Shown here piece by piece: positions 35,203 through 43,998 of a DNA stretch of 64,000 nucleotides. The position numbers were made by a program, and so were the translations under genes. Numbering within the stretch: the stretch's first letter is position 1; each line of letters opens with the position of its first letter. The DNA is from Neorhodopirellula lusitana. GTDB lineage: Bacteria > Planctomycetota > Planctomycetia > Pirellulales > Pirellulaceae. The stretch is taken from contig NZ_FXUG01000001.1 of assembly GCF_900182915.1 (NCBI RefSeq), positions 310,001-374,000 of the forward strand, in the 5' to 3' direction. The notes under the pieces are model-generated. The model made no database searches and was not told the origin of the DNA. It saw only the letters and a program-made list of their open reading frames with translations.

Positions 35203-37293
35203 ATGCTGATGCGACAACCGTGCCCCGATCTACAATTTGCCTATGCCCCACCATTCGGGGCTTCGCTAACTGAAAAAGGGACTCAGTTTTCCGTTTTCAG
35301 TCGATCGGCGACGGAAATGCGTTTGCTGCTTTACAACAAGGTGAACGATCGCGAACCCGCACAAGTCATTGAATTCGATCGAGAAACCGATCGTTGGGGT
35401 GATGTTTGGAGCTTGCACGTTCCCGGCCTCGAAGCTGGGCAGCTTTACCATTTTCAAGCCAATGGACCTTGGGATCCCGAAAACGGACAGCGTTTCGATT
35501 CCTCCGCTCGACTGATCGACCCCTACGCCCAGGCGTTGGCGGGAACTTATCAGACCGGTAAAGACGGCCTGGTTCGTCCGCCAAAGTGTGTTGTCGTTGA
35601 CCAGACATTCGACTGGGAAGGCGACCGACACCTGCGGCACGACATGAGCGAAACGGTCATCTACGAGATGCACGTTCGTGGCTTTACCAAAAGCCGAACC
35701 GCGAAAGTGAAGTCAGGGGGTAGCTACCTGGGGGTGATCGAAAAGATCCCTTATCTGAAGTCGCTCGGGATCACCGCCGTGGAACTGATGCCAGTTCACG
35801 AATTCCCGATCCGTGACCCACACGGTAAGAAACTCTCGAAGCCGAACTACTGGGGCTACGACCCGATGGCGTTCTTCGCGCCGCACCGTGGCTACGCCAG
35901 CAGCAGTGCTCCGGGAGCTCAGGTCAACGAGTTCAAGACGATGGTCAAGGCTCTCCACGCCGCTGGCATCGAAGTTATCTTGGACGTCGTCTTTAACCAC
36001 ACGTGCGAAGGGAATGAAAACGGTCCAACGCTTTCATTCAAAGGACTGGAAAATCAGGTCTATTACATCCTGAGCGAAGGTCAGCACTACTGTAACTACA
36101 GCGGTTGCGGGAACACGATCAACGGGAATCACCCGGTCGTTCGCGAGATGATCTTTCACTGCTTGCGTCACTGGGTTCACAACTACCACATCGATGGATT
36201 CCGCTTCGATTTGGCGAGTATTCTGAGTCGCGACCGGGGCGGTAACTTGGTGCCCAACCCACCGATGGTGGAGTTGATTGCCGAAGATCCCATGTTGGCT
36301 GATACGAAGATGATTGCGGAAGCCTGGGACGCAGCTGGAGCCTACCAAGTGGGTAGTTTCGGTGGCTCTCGCTGGGCGGAATGGAACGGACGTTATCGTG
36401 ATGACACGCGAGGTTTCTGGCGTGGCGACGGTGGCACTCTAGGACCTTTGGCGACGCGTTTGGCCGGTAGTAGCGACTTGTACGAACACGCTGGGCGACC
36501 ACCGTTTTGTAGCATCAACTTCATCACCAGCCACGACGGCTTCACGATGAACGACTTGGTGTCGTACAAAGACAAGCACAACGATGCCAATGGTGAGAAC
36601 AACAACGACGGTGACAACCACAACATCAGTGACAACTACGGTGTCGAAGGGCCAACTCGTAAGAAGGCCGTTGCGACGATCCGTAGTCAACAAGTTCGCA
36701 ACATGTTGACGACGCTCTTGGTTAGCCAAGGGGTGCCCATGATTGTCAGCGGCGACGAAACTCGCCGCACGCAAAAGGGCAACAACAACGCCTATTGCCA
36801 AGATACCGACATCTCCTGGTTTGACTGGCGCTTGGTTGAAAAGAATGCTGACCTAATCCGATTTGTCAGTGCGTTGATCAAGTTCCGAAAGAGTCAACCA
36901 ACGATTCGTCGCAAGGAGTACCTCACGGGGCGGCCAGTAGATGGTCGTAAGACACCGGATGTTTCTTGGTACAGTCCTAGCGGGCACCCGCTTGATTGGG
37001 ATCAAGGTGAACTTGCGATGACTGCCTATATCGCCGCACCGAGTCGCATCGACGACCCGGAAGGTTTGGGGCGGGATTTGATTCTGATGTTCAACAGTAC
37101 CGGCGACAACAAGGAATTCACTCTTCCTGAAATCGGACGCGGTACTCAGTGGAACCTGTTCGTAAACACTGCGGCTGAATCACCCGGCGACATCTATCCT
37201 GAAGCGGATGGACCTCTGGCACCGAGCACTCGCATTGTCGAAGTCGGTCGACACGCGATGCATATTTACGTCTGCCAAAAGACGCTTTCTTAA
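35203..37293 (+). CDS. glgX: Glycogen debranching enzyme GlgX (isoamylase type)
   Basis: GlgX hydrolyses alpha-1,6 branch points of glycogen, mainly in phosphorylase-limit dextrins. The start is ATG 35203, supported by AAGGAG eight bases upstream; an upstream in-frame TTG adds 20 residues and is rejected. The 696-aa protein has an N-terminal CBM48-like domain (GTQFSVFSRSATEMRLLLYN) and a GH13_11 barrel with VYEMHVRGFT-like VIYEMHVRGFTKS, LDVVFNHT, the nucleophile in HIDGFRFDLAS (Asp336), acid/base IAEAWDAAG (Glu373) and NFITSHDGFTMNDLVSY. A C-terminal beta domain completes it. An Asn/Asp-rich loop (NDANGENNNDGDNHN) is typical of GlgX. A strong terminator follows. glgB lies 25 kb away. Confidence 0.95.
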   Translation: MLMRQPCPDLQFAYAPPFGASLTEKGTQFSVFSRSATEMRLLLYNKVNDREPAQVIEFDRETDRWGDVWSLHVPGLEAGQLYHFQANGPWDPENGQRFDSSARLIDPYAQALAGTYQTGKDGLVRPPKCVVVDQTFDWEGDRHLRHDMSETVIYEMHVRGFTKSRTAKVKSGGSYLGVIEKIPYLKSLGITAVELMPVHEFPIRDPHGKKLSKPNYWGYDPMAFFAPHRGYASSSAPGAQVNEFKTMVKALHAAGIEVILDVVFNHTCEGNENGPTLSFKGLENQVYYILSEGQHYCNYSGCGNTINGNHPVVREMIFHCLRHWVHNYHIDGFRFDLASILSRDRGGNLVPNPPMVELIAEDPMLADTKMIAEAWDAAGAYQVGSFGGSRWAEWNGRYRDDTRGFWRGDGGTLGPLATRLAGSSDLYEHAGRPPFCSINFITSHDGFTMNDLVSYKDKHNDANGENNNDGDNHNISDNYGVEGPTRKKAVATIRSQQVRNMLTTLLVSQGVPMIVSGDETRRTQKGNNNAYCQDTDISWFDWRLVEKNADLIRFVSALIKFRKSQPTIRRKEYLTGRPVDGRKTPDVSWYSPSGHPLDWDQGELAMTAYIAAPSRIDDPEGLGRDLILMFNSTGDNKEFTLPEIGRGTQWNLFVNTAAESPGDIYPEADGPLAPSTRIVEVGRHAMHIYVCQKTLS

Positions 37294-37315
37294 GTAGCAC
37301 GATCGCTTCGCATTC

Positions 37316-37355
37316 AAAGCCGGATTGAGACCTTGTCTCAGTTCGGCTTTTTTCG
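37316..37355 (+). terminator. Rho-independent terminator of glgX
   Basis: A 16-bp uninterrupted stem (37316-37331 with 37335-37350, including two G-U pairs) with a CTT loop is followed by a T-run. It starts 23 bases after the glgX stop. A-residues on the other side make it potentially bidirectional. Confidence 0.92.
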
Positions 37356-37553
37356 TTTTGGGAATGCCCGCTTGTCGACTTGTACATGTGGTGGCCCCTC
37401 GGTACGTCGCCCGATGGTCCTGCATTGGCAACTTGATTAGGCGGGAAGCACCTCAAGCCTATTCCGATGTTCGCACGTTGCCGCAGGATTGCACTGCCGA
37501 TGCATCAGACAATCGATGTGTAACTGGCGAAGACGAGCGTCCTCAAGCGATGG

Positions 37554-37781
37554 TTAAAGCCAATCCAGCTTGGTGATTTTGCGAAGCCGGTCGTCGAAAT
37601 GGCCCAGTAAGCCACCGACCATTTTCCATTCGTCACGGTCTCTCAGTTCGATCTCGCCGAACTTGTTAATTCGTAAAATCGAGTCGCCGTTCACTCCAGC
37701 TTGATGGAGTTCGCGCATATCGATTTCACCTTCGTTGATCAGGTCGAGCAAGGTTTTGCCCGTAAGTTCGATGAACTGCAT
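37554..37781 (-). CDS. Small soluble protein of unknown function (75 aa)
   Basis: The product (MQFIELTGKTLLDLINEGEIDM...) is charged, with balanced acidic and basic residues and no signal or membrane segment, so it should be cytoplasmic. The second half (RINKFGEIELRDRDEWKMVGGLLGHF) predicts beta strands followed by a helix. It resembles small conserved planctomycete proteins, but I cannot name a family. It lies 64 bases downstream of the redoxin-like lipoprotein gene on the same strand and could share its transcript. Coding-like composition and clean length support it. Confidence 0.6.
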   Translation of the reverse strand: MQFIELTGKTLLDLINEGEIDMRELHQAGVNGDSILRINKFGEIELRDRDEWKMVGGLLGHFDDRLRKITKLDWL

Positions 37782-37845
37782 GGCCGAGGTTCGCTGCGGG
37801 GTTGAAGCGGAAAGCCAATCACATGGCGACCCCGTTAAGCTTAAT

Positions 37846-39618
37846 TCAGCGGATTTGATTTTCGACCATTTCGCTCAAATCACGTCCAGAAAAATCAACC
37901 TCGATCACCTTTCCGTCTTGATCGATCACCGCGACAAATAGCAGCGAAACGGCTCCAAAACGGTAGGCAACTTCGTTCGCGACCGCCGCTTGGGAGTCCG
38001 ACACGCTGCGATAACTGGGAAACCTCAACGAGTTTTGTTTCATGAATCCCTGTACGTCCGTCCCCTCGAGATCCAGGTTCATGCCGACAATCGCCACGTC
38101 GTCTGGAAAGCGAGCCTGAATGGCTTCTAGATTCGGTAGTGTTGCCAATGAATCGGGGAACACGCTCGACCAAAACGGCATGAGGACGACCTTGCCTCGG
38201 TAGTCCCGCATGTTCAATGGAGAGCCATCAACGGAGGGCAATTCGGGAGAGAAAACTTGCCCGATTACGGCCTCTCGATTGGCTTTGGCTTGAAGTGCCG
38301 TGCGCGCTTCGCGTCCCACGGAATCTTGACGCTGGGCGATTCGGTCAGACATGATTTGATAAGTCGCCTCAGCAATATCGAGTCGACCGACCGCTTCGGT
38401 TTCCAAACTGACGCCCGCCAAGAATTGAATCGTCAGCAAATCAATTGTCTTTTCCAGGACCGCGTTCACAGCGGATTCCCATTGGTCGACGGTGACGTTG
38501 GAGGTCCCGGGCTGGGGGTCAACGATGTCTGTCCTTAGTTGATCAAGTCGCTGAATATCTTGATCTTCGGCGGCGAAACCTGACGCTGCAATCATGGCAG
38601 CCATCCGTGCTACTTCCGGATCGTTCGACGCACCGAAATGATCCAGGATCAGCTGGCGAATCTCCCCGGCTTCGTCGACATGTTCATACTGCAGCAGCGC
38701 ATCCTTGGCCTGCGCCATGACCATTAGCATCGCAACGTCCACCTGTTGTGGGTTGGATGCTACGTCTTTCATTAGGCTTAGCACGCGTTTGGCCGCGTCT
38801 TCTTTTCCGTTTCTCAACGACTCGATTGCAAAGCCGATCAAAACCAGGCGGCTGTCGGATCGCAAATCACCATTTTCGTCGTCGCGATGCTTTTCTGCAA
38901 AGGTCTGCAGTTCTTCCGCCGCTCGCACATCACCCATTGATGCTCGATGAGACATCGCCTGAAGAAAACCGCGTTGCCCGGTCACGCGAGCAGCATCACT
39001 GGCATCGGGGTGATCCATTAAACGTTGGGATGCAGTCTGTTTTAACTGCACGACACGCTCGACCTCCGCTTGGATCGCTCCGGGATCCTTGATTCGAGAT
39101 TGACCCGTGATCAATGCACGCATCTCTTGATCGATGTCGCCCAGGAAGCGAATTAACTCGGGCGGGGTCAAATTTGACCGAAGTTGCCGTCCTTCAGGAC
39201 TCAGTGCCTGAGGAATGAGACCAGAAGCGGGGTCAGACTGGCCGGGGGCAGCATGGGAGGATTGACCATCTAATGAATTGGGGCCACTCGCCCCGACGTT
39301 GGGCGGTTTAAAGCCAGGTGTTCCAGGCACGGCAGTTTGAGAAACTGGCCGGTCGGAATCCGGCATTCCGAAATTAGAGCCAGGACCGCCAATTGGCTGA
39401 AGCGATTGACCGCCCGAAGATTGTGGGTGGGCCGCAGCAAGGTTTTGGGACGCCTGATTGGAGTCAGACGGCGATCCAGCCAAGCGATTGGCGGACTCTT
39501 GGTTCAATGATTCTTGATCGGGTTCCACCGGAGTCGATGTTTGGCTGCTGCACCCGAACGATGAACAGACAAACAGAGCCACGGGGAACATTGAGACAAA
39601 ACGGTACATCCACGACAT
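37846..39618 (-). CDS. Lipoprotein with C-terminal TlpA/redoxin-like domain lacking CxxC
   Basis: The 590-aa product starts with a lipoprotein signal (FVSMFPVALFVCSSFGC, lipobox Cys at about residue 23). A disordered Gln/Ser/Pro-rich stretch (to ~150) and a helical, TPR-like middle (about 150-440) follow. The thioredoxin-fold domain (LPSVDGSPLNMRDYRGKVVLMPFWSS to the end) is at the C terminus. In TlpA-like proteins the redox motif is WCxxC; here the segment reads FWSSVFPDSLATLPNL, with both cysteines replaced. It therefore cannot act as a classical thiol-disulphide oxidoreductase and may be a binding or scaffold domain. It is probably anchored in the inner or outer membrane facing the periplasm. 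Confidence 0.8.
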   Translation of the reverse strand: MSWMYRFVSMFPVALFVCSSFGCSSQTSTPVEPDQESLNQESANRLAGSPSDSNQASQNLAAAHPQSSGGQSLQPIGGPGSNFGMPDSDRPVSQTAVPGTPGFKPPNVGASGPNSLDGQSSHAAPGQSDPASGLIPQALSPEGRQLRSNLTPPELIRFLGDIDQEMRALITGQSRIKDPGAIQAEVERVVQLKQTASQRLMDHPDASDAARVTGQRGFLQAMSHRASMGDVRAAEELQTFAEKHRDDENGDLRSDSRLVLIGFAIESLRNGKEDAAKRVLSLMKDVASNPQQVDVAMLMVMAQAKDALLQYEHVDEAGEIRQLILDHFGASNDPEVARMAAMIAASGFAAEDQDIQRLDQLRTDIVDPQPGTSNVTVDQWESAVNAVLEKTIDLLTIQFLAGVSLETEAVGRLDIAEATYQIMSDRIAQRQDSVGREARTALQAKANREAVIGQVFSPELPSVDGSPLNMRDYRGKVVLMPFWSSVFPDSLATLPNLEAIQARFPDDVAIVGMNLDLEGTDVQGFMKQNSLRFPSYRSVSDSQAAVANEVAYRFGAVSLLFVAVIDQDGKVIEVDFSGRDLSEMVENQIR

Positions 39619-39788
39619 GTCAGCCTACCTGTCGGTCACTCGTGTGCGTCAAAACCGCGAGTGTAGACCGAAGGCGGAAAACCCGCACTAGGCCGCATCT
39701 CCTGATGGTGGCTTCGAAAGGATGCTTCGCCTGGCTGGCTCTTCAATCCTTGCTCAGCAATTCATCAGTACTCGCTTATTCGACCGCA

Positions 39789-40004
39789 TTAGGCAGCGTG
39801 AGAGTCAAGTTCGAGTGCTTCCAACAAGTCAACGAAACGTTCGTTGGCAACTTGTCGACGTTCGATTCGTTCCGACACACTCCAGTTACTGCGAATCTTG
39901 CGGACCCGGCGAAGGATCTCGACGTCCGACAGAAGTGTCTCATTTTGAGCTGGTGCGAGAGCGTTTGAGATAACTTCGTTGGCTGGGGCAGTAGCGGTGA
40001 ACAT
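39789..40004 (-). CDS. Small protein of unknown function (71 aa)
   Basis: I place the start at ATG 40004 (MFTATAPANEVISNALAP), which has AGGAAGAAG just upstream. A longer frame to 40169 runs through three GC-rich hairpins and is not plausible. The product has an Ala-rich N terminus. The C-terminal helical, charged half (DVEILRRVRKIRSNWSVSERIERRQVANERF) contains many Arg, and could bind nucleic acid or be an interaction helix; that is inference. No membrane segment. It is monocistronic with a ~260-bp structured leader upstream. Confidence 0.65.
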   Translation of the reverse strand: MFTATAPANEVISNALAPAQNETLLSDVEILRRVRKIRSNWSVSERIERRQVANERFVDLLEALELDSHAA

Positions 40005-40040
40005 AGTTCTTCTTCCTGAAAAAGGTTCGTGAATAGGTTT

Positions 40041-40099
40041 GAGCCTTTCAGTTGGCTCAGGTTCGGTGGGCCGTGAGGCCCGTGTGCCGGTTGTCCGGC
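40041..40099 (-). promoter_or_regulatory. Three consecutive GC hairpins in the leader of the 71-aa gene
   Basis: GAGCC/GGCTC (40041-40058), GGGCC-GTGA-GGCCC (40068-40081) and GCCGG-TTGT-CCGGC (40086-40099) follow one another 37-95 bases before the start at 40004. They may form a structured 5' leader or small RNA. No U-run follows on the minus strand, and no known riboswitch class is recognised. Confidence 0.35.
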
Positions 40100-40265
40100 G
40101 AATGAGGGTATTGCATTCGGCGTGCCAAAACTTGGCTGCCGAGTCCCTTGGAACCCAAGAATGAACCACCTTTATTGCAGGTCTAGCCGTTTTTGACGGT
40201 AAAACACGTGGAAACGACGAGCCAACAAAATTCAGAACCTTGGAAGTGTGACGGGTGAGCGATTT

Positions 40266-40646
40266 TCACTCACTGGCACATTTCCACTCTTTTTCAAAGT
40301 CTTGTAAATTTTGCCACCTTCGTTCCGGTAACCGCATCAACATCAGTTCGTCGAGCTGGCCCCAGGTTTGAAAGAGTTGACGCAGGCATTCTGAAAATCG
40401 ATCGCACTGGTCGGCGTTTTCGACGCGACCATGCAAGTCGACGTACTGAACTTCCTTGCCATCGTCGTAAACTGTTCCATCGATCTGCCAGCCTTCCGAT
40501 TGATTTGCCCAAGTGAGCGAACCATCCCACTCAAAAAACAGTCCGTCTAATGCCGTCATCGGTTCGACGACTTGTTCCAGTGATTGCCCCAGTGGCGAGC
40601 CTTGGTTTCGGTAAACGTAAGCGTGAAAAGTGAAGTAGGCAGGCAT
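40266..40646 (-). CDS. Conserved-looking cytoplasmic protein (126 aa)
   Basis: The product starts MPAYFTFHAYVYRNQGSPLG and has no signal or membrane segment. It has the look of a compact alpha/beta protein, with alternating hydrophobic strands (DGLFFEWDGSLTW, WQIDGTVYDDGKEVQYVDL) followed by a helix with LFQTWGQLDELMLMRLPERRW. I do not recognise the family. It is separated by ~300 bp from the divergent csrA gene and by ~260 bp from the 71-aa gene downstream. Composition and length support a real gene; function unknown. Confidence 0.7.
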   Translation of the reverse strand: MPAYFTFHAYVYRNQGSPLGQSLEQVVEPMTALDGLFFEWDGSLTWANQSEGWQIDGTVYDDGKEVQYVDLHGRVENADQCDRFSECLRQLFQTWGQLDELMLMRLPERRWQNLQDFEKEWKCASE

Positions 40647-40945
40647 TTGATCGATTTTGTCGGTAGTTGGTAAATTGATTACAGGCGGTGATCGACGATA
40701 TGTCGAAGCTGCCAGATTGGCAAAATGGCTAGTCTGGAACGTGTTTTCGAGGCTGAGTACGGCGTAAGGTCGATTTTTCCCTGTTTGTCAACCCGGATTT
40801 CCTTGACCGCGACAAATTTTGTCCTAGAGTTAAGTCCCCAAGGATCCCTGTCCAAACACGAACTCTTCGATCTTTCCTCCACCAACCTTTGTGTTAAGAA
40901 GATCGTTAGTGAGGGGTGTTTCGGCCTTCGAAAAGGAATGAACCC

Positions 40946-41140
40946 ATGTTGGTTTTGTCAAGAAAGAAAAACGAAAGCATTGTCATCAACAACGACATAC
41001 GAATTGTCGTTGTTGAAATCCGAGGCGACAAGGTCCGCCTTGGCGTGGAAGCACCTCGTGAAGTGCCAGTGCATCGTCATGAAGTATATGAAGCGATTCA
41101 ACGTTCTAACGAAGCAACCGATACGTCGGTCGAAAGTTAA
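40946..41140 (+). CDS. csrA: Carbon storage regulator CsrA
   Basis: CsrA is a dimeric RNA-binding translational regulator that binds GGA-containing loops near ribosome binding sites, controlling carbon metabolism and motility. The 64-aa product from ATG 40946 shows the full family signature: MLVLSRKKNESIVI at the N terminus and GDKVRLGVEAPREVPVHRHEVY with the RNA-contacting VHR near the C terminus. The start is set by AGGA a few bases upstream and by the universal MLVLSRK start; an in-frame ATG ten codons upstream is not used. No fliW is in the window, although csrA-fliW often pair with flagellar genes. A tRNA-Glu gene follows 260 bases downstream. Confidence 0.95.
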   Translation: MLVLSRKKNESIVINNDIRIVVVEIRGDKVRLGVEAPREVPVHRHEVYEAIQRSNEATDTSVES

Positions 41141-41399
41141 TCAAGTCTTACTGTAAGTCTGTGGGAACCCGATTTTCATAATCGTGAGTTCGATCGCAGC
41201 TTGAAAAGATTGTTCTGAAACCCATGTTAAGTGGGATCAATTGCGCCTCATTGGCGATTTATAGTGTGCATAACACGTCTAATTACGTGGGCGGCAAGTT
41301 AATTGGCGTCAGTTGCATGGGAACCCTTGACGCGTCGTCACTGTGTTCGCTAAATTACGCCCGTCGGTGAGGTCGGACGCCAAGTCCATCACATCAACC

Positions 41400-41472
41400 G
41401 GCCCCTTCGTCTAGCGGTCTAGGACACTGCCCTTTCACGGCGGCAACACGGGTTCGAGTCCCGTAGGGGTCA
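41400..41472 (+). tRNA. tRNA-Glu (anticodon TTC)
   Basis: A full cloverleaf is visible: acceptor stem GGCCCCT/AGGGGTC (one G-U pair), D arm with TCTAGCGGTCTAGGA, anticodon loop CTTTCAC with TTC at 41433-41436 region, and T arm ACGGGTTCGAGTCCCGT. Discriminator base A at 41472; CCA is not encoded. It closely matches bacterial tRNA-Glu. A terminator follows 25 bases later. Confidence 0.97.
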
Positions 41473-41496
41473 CTAGTTCTTTATCGAACGTCAACG

Positions 41497-41522
41497 AAAC
41501 CCTGGTTTTCCAGGGTTTTTTT
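41497..41522 (+). terminator. Rho-independent terminator after tRNA-Glu
   Basis: AAACCCTGG-TTTT-CCAGGGTTT forms a 9-bp stem ending in a run of T, directly downstream of tRNA-Glu. Confidence 0.93.
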
Positions 41523-41679
41523 GTGGACTGACAGAATCGCTTGAGTTTCTTGAGAATGAGCGATTGGTCATGCTTTGGAATCCGAATGCGGCCGCTGGAC
41601 TTTGCGTTCACAGAAGACCGCGTGGTCAGTGGTGTGCTCCGTCGTTGGTTGGCGTTGGTCGCGAACTGCGTTGGGTTGC

Positions 41680-41744
41680 GAGTTGCCAGGATCGTGAGTT
41701 GCCAGGATCGTGGGTTGCCAGGTTCGTGGGTTGCCAGGGTTCGT
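41680..41744. repeat. Four tandem 16-17-bp repeats
   Basis: Units GAGTTGCCAGGATCGT (41680-41695 and 41696-41711), GGGTTGCCAGGTTCGT (41712-41727) and GGGTTGCCAGGGTTCGT (41728-41744). They lie in the ~390-bp non-coding gap between the tRNA terminator and the stop of the coiled-coil protein gene. Nothing else is recognisable in 41523-41912. Confidence 0.85.
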
Positions 41745-41912
41745 GAGTGGCCGTTGGTATCCCGGGCTGAGTGAGTCGGGCAGTGCAAGCTACAGCGTTG
41801 TTGTGCAGATCTTTGCAGTGGTTGAAAGACGAGTACTCCGGTTGGCTCACGTCTTGTGGTGGAATGGGGGTCGACCGTTATGTTGTTGTCCCCTTGGATC
41901 GCGGGTGAATTT

Positions 41913-43811
41913 CTAGGGGGTGTCGGAGTTTCCGATTCCCAGCTCAGCCAGCCAGCGGCGTCCTGTTTTGGCGGGAGTCGGGTTGTCGCGTTTTTCACGC
42001 TGGAGATCTTCGATCTTTTCTTCCAGCTGTTGAGTTCGTTTGGCAAGTTCCTGCCGTTCTCGGGACAGCTTTGCTCGTTCGAGCGAGGCTTCGATCTCGG
42101 CTTGGCGGAATTTGTCTTCCCAGTCGTTTTTAAGTTGCTGAAGGCGTTCGCGTTCTTCCATGACCAATTCGTCCGAGTCGACGAGGCTGGCGATGGCTGC
42201 CGCACCAATCGCAATTCCACCGTCGCGGGTTCCGGATTGGTTTTGCAGCAACATTTGCAGCTCGCCAATTTCTTTGTCTCGAGCACCTACCATGCCCTCG
42301 AGTCGACTGACTTGCACGACCAGCGATTCAATGAACTCCGATGGCGTCAATTCGACTGGTTCGGCAACGTCGGCGGTTTCGATAGCGGCGTGCTGTTTTG
42401 CTTCGGTCGATAGCGATTGCACGAACGCATCCGCATCGAATGAGTCCTCTTCCATTTGCCGAAGGATTAACGCCTTCCGGCTTTCCCATGAAAGGGATTC
42501 GTCGATGCCTTGGTCAGCTTGGACCGTTTTGTGGATGCTGGATTCGGCTACTTGGGTAGCCAGCGTGTCGTTTTGGTGTCGCAGTTCTTCGTTTTCTTGC
42601 CACGATTTTTCGAGTTCGTCGCGAAGTTGTTGTAGCTCTTCGGTGTGGTCCGAGTGGGTGGAGCTCTGGTATGCATTGCCTTCGCTGATCATTCCACCGG
42701 CAAGAAGGCCGCTGGTTTGCAGGTTATTAGCTTCTAGGTTGGTGTACTGATCGGCTATTTGTTGGTTGTGCGATGTGGCGTGGGTGGGTTGGCCCCATTC
42801 GTCTAGCCGCGTGTCGAGATGGTCGAAGCGTTGTAGCAGCAGTTCCAGTCGCTCGATGATTTCAGGCGAGTTGGTTTGCTCAGGTGGGCTGACCGTTTCA
42901 GGTAGGCTGGCCGCTTCAGGCAGGTTGGCAGTTTCGAGAGGGAAGGCCGTTTCGAGAGGGAAGGCCGTTTCGGGTTCACCGGTCGCTTCAGGTTCACTGG
43001 CCGCTTCAGGTTCGTTGGCGGCTTCAGGCGAGGGCTCATCATGAGCCGAAGCGATCGATGCCGCGGCTTCCGCGAACATCGCTTGATCTGTCTTGAACTG
43101 AGTGTCCGCCGCAATGTCGAAGTCGGATGTGGGTTCAGGATCCAATTGGCTGGTAGCTTCCAACTGGGATTCACTGTCTAGCTGGGGTTCAGTCTCTAGC
43201 TGAGATGCAGTGTCCGACGTCATTTCTTGAATCATCGTGGATTCGGTATCGAGCGTGCATTCGGACACTGCTGGACTCGCGTCTGTTGTTTCGCAGCGAT
43301 CGCTGATTGGATCAGCTGCAATGTCGACGGTGGTTGCAGGGTCTGCGGTGACGTCAAGGTCTGCTGTGGCTATCGGGTCAGCTGGGGTTATCAGGTCTGC
43401 CTGTGAAGCCACCTCGATGGGGGCTTCTTGCGACTCTTCCGCGGGTGTTTCTTGGGGGACGTCGTCTGGCTCAGCGAAATCGTTGGTGTCTTCCTGCAGT
43501 GCTGGAGATTCGATTTCGATTGGTTCGGGGCTCTTGGATTCTTCGCCTGTAGCTTCAGTATGCGGTTCTTCTGCGCATGGTTCTTCTGCGTGCGGGGGTT
43601 TCTGGCTAGTCGCTTCTTGGCTCGGCGTTTCGAGATCCAGTGATGCCGGGCTCAGCGTTTCCGCTTCCGGTGTCGCTGCTGTGTTATCGCCGAGCAAGTC
43701 GCCACCCTTCACTTCTGGCTCGTCGGAGCTAGGAGTGTTCTGTGGCCGGGAGGGGGTTGTTTTACAACGGTTTTTCCGACGAGAGCGAGATTTTCGATTT
43801 GAGCGAGTCAT
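41913..43811 (-). CDS. Acidic, low-complexity coiled-coil protein
   Basis: The product is 632 aa from ATG 43811 (MTRSNRKSRSRRKNRCK); longer in-frame extensions would run through xseB on the other strand. A basic N-terminal tail is followed by ~330 residues of Glu/Pro/Ala/Ser/Thr-rich, partly repetitive sequence (units such as ASEPEAT, GEPETAFPLETAF). The C-terminal half is helical: a short coiled coil (EELQQLRDELEKSWQENEEL) and a long one (MEERERLQQLKNDWEDKFRQ) ending near KIEDLQREKRDN. There is no signal peptide or transmembrane helix. It may be a scaffold protein; no domain family was recognised. It is divergent from xseB, with its start about 190 bases from xseB's. Confidence 0.75.
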   Translation of the reverse strand: MTRSNRKSRSRRKNRCKTTPSRPQNTPSSDEPEVKGGDLLGDNTAATPEAETLSPASLDLETPSQEATSQKPPHAEEPCAEEPHTEATGEESKSPEPIEIESPALQEDTNDFAEPDDVPQETPAEESQEAPIEVASQADLITPADPIATADLDVTADPATTVDIAADPISDRCETTDASPAVSECTLDTESTMIQEMTSDTASQLETEPQLDSESQLEATSQLDPEPTSDFDIAADTQFKTDQAMFAEAAASIASAHDEPSPEAANEPEAASEPEATGEPETAFPLETAFPLETANLPEAASLPETVSPPEQTNSPEIIERLELLLQRFDHLDTRLDEWGQPTHATSHNQQIADQYTNLEANNLQTSGLLAGGMISEGNAYQSSTHSDHTEELQQLRDELEKSWQENEELRHQNDTLATQVAESSIHKTVQADQGIDESLSWESRKALILRQMEEDSFDADAFVQSLSTEAKQHAAIETADVAEPVELTPSEFIESLVVQVSRLEGMVGARDKEIGELQMLLQNQSGTRDGGIAIGAAAIASLVDSDELVMEERERLQQLKNDWEDKFRQAEIEASLERAKLSRERQELAKRTQQLEEKIEDLQREKRDNPTPAKTGRRWLAELGIGNSDTP

Positions 43812-43998
43812 TCCGTGCGGCAGACGTGCAAATATGAAAAGTGGGTCGAAAACGAGAGTAGTGGGCCCGGAGGGCGATCTCGGTTCTGTCGCGATCAATG
43901 GACATGTTGCTATACTGCAATCCAATGACGGACCTATAGAAAAATGGTAGGTCACAAAACCCACCGAAGCAAAATGACTCGTTGATGAGCGTGATGGA

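Noticed and set aside
41400-41522. Integration (attachment) site at tRNA-Glu
   Set aside because: No integrase, no duplicated tRNA 3' end and no foreign gene block was seen nearby.
41540-41912. CRISPR-like array near the tRNA
   Set aside because: The units are 16-17 bp, directly adjacent with no spacers, and no cas gene is in the window.
41435-42286. Minus-strand open frame of 283 codons starting in the coiled-coil gene region and running into tRNA-Glu
   Set aside because: It reads through the tRNA, its terminator and the tandem repeats, and overlaps the coiled-coil protein in another frame.
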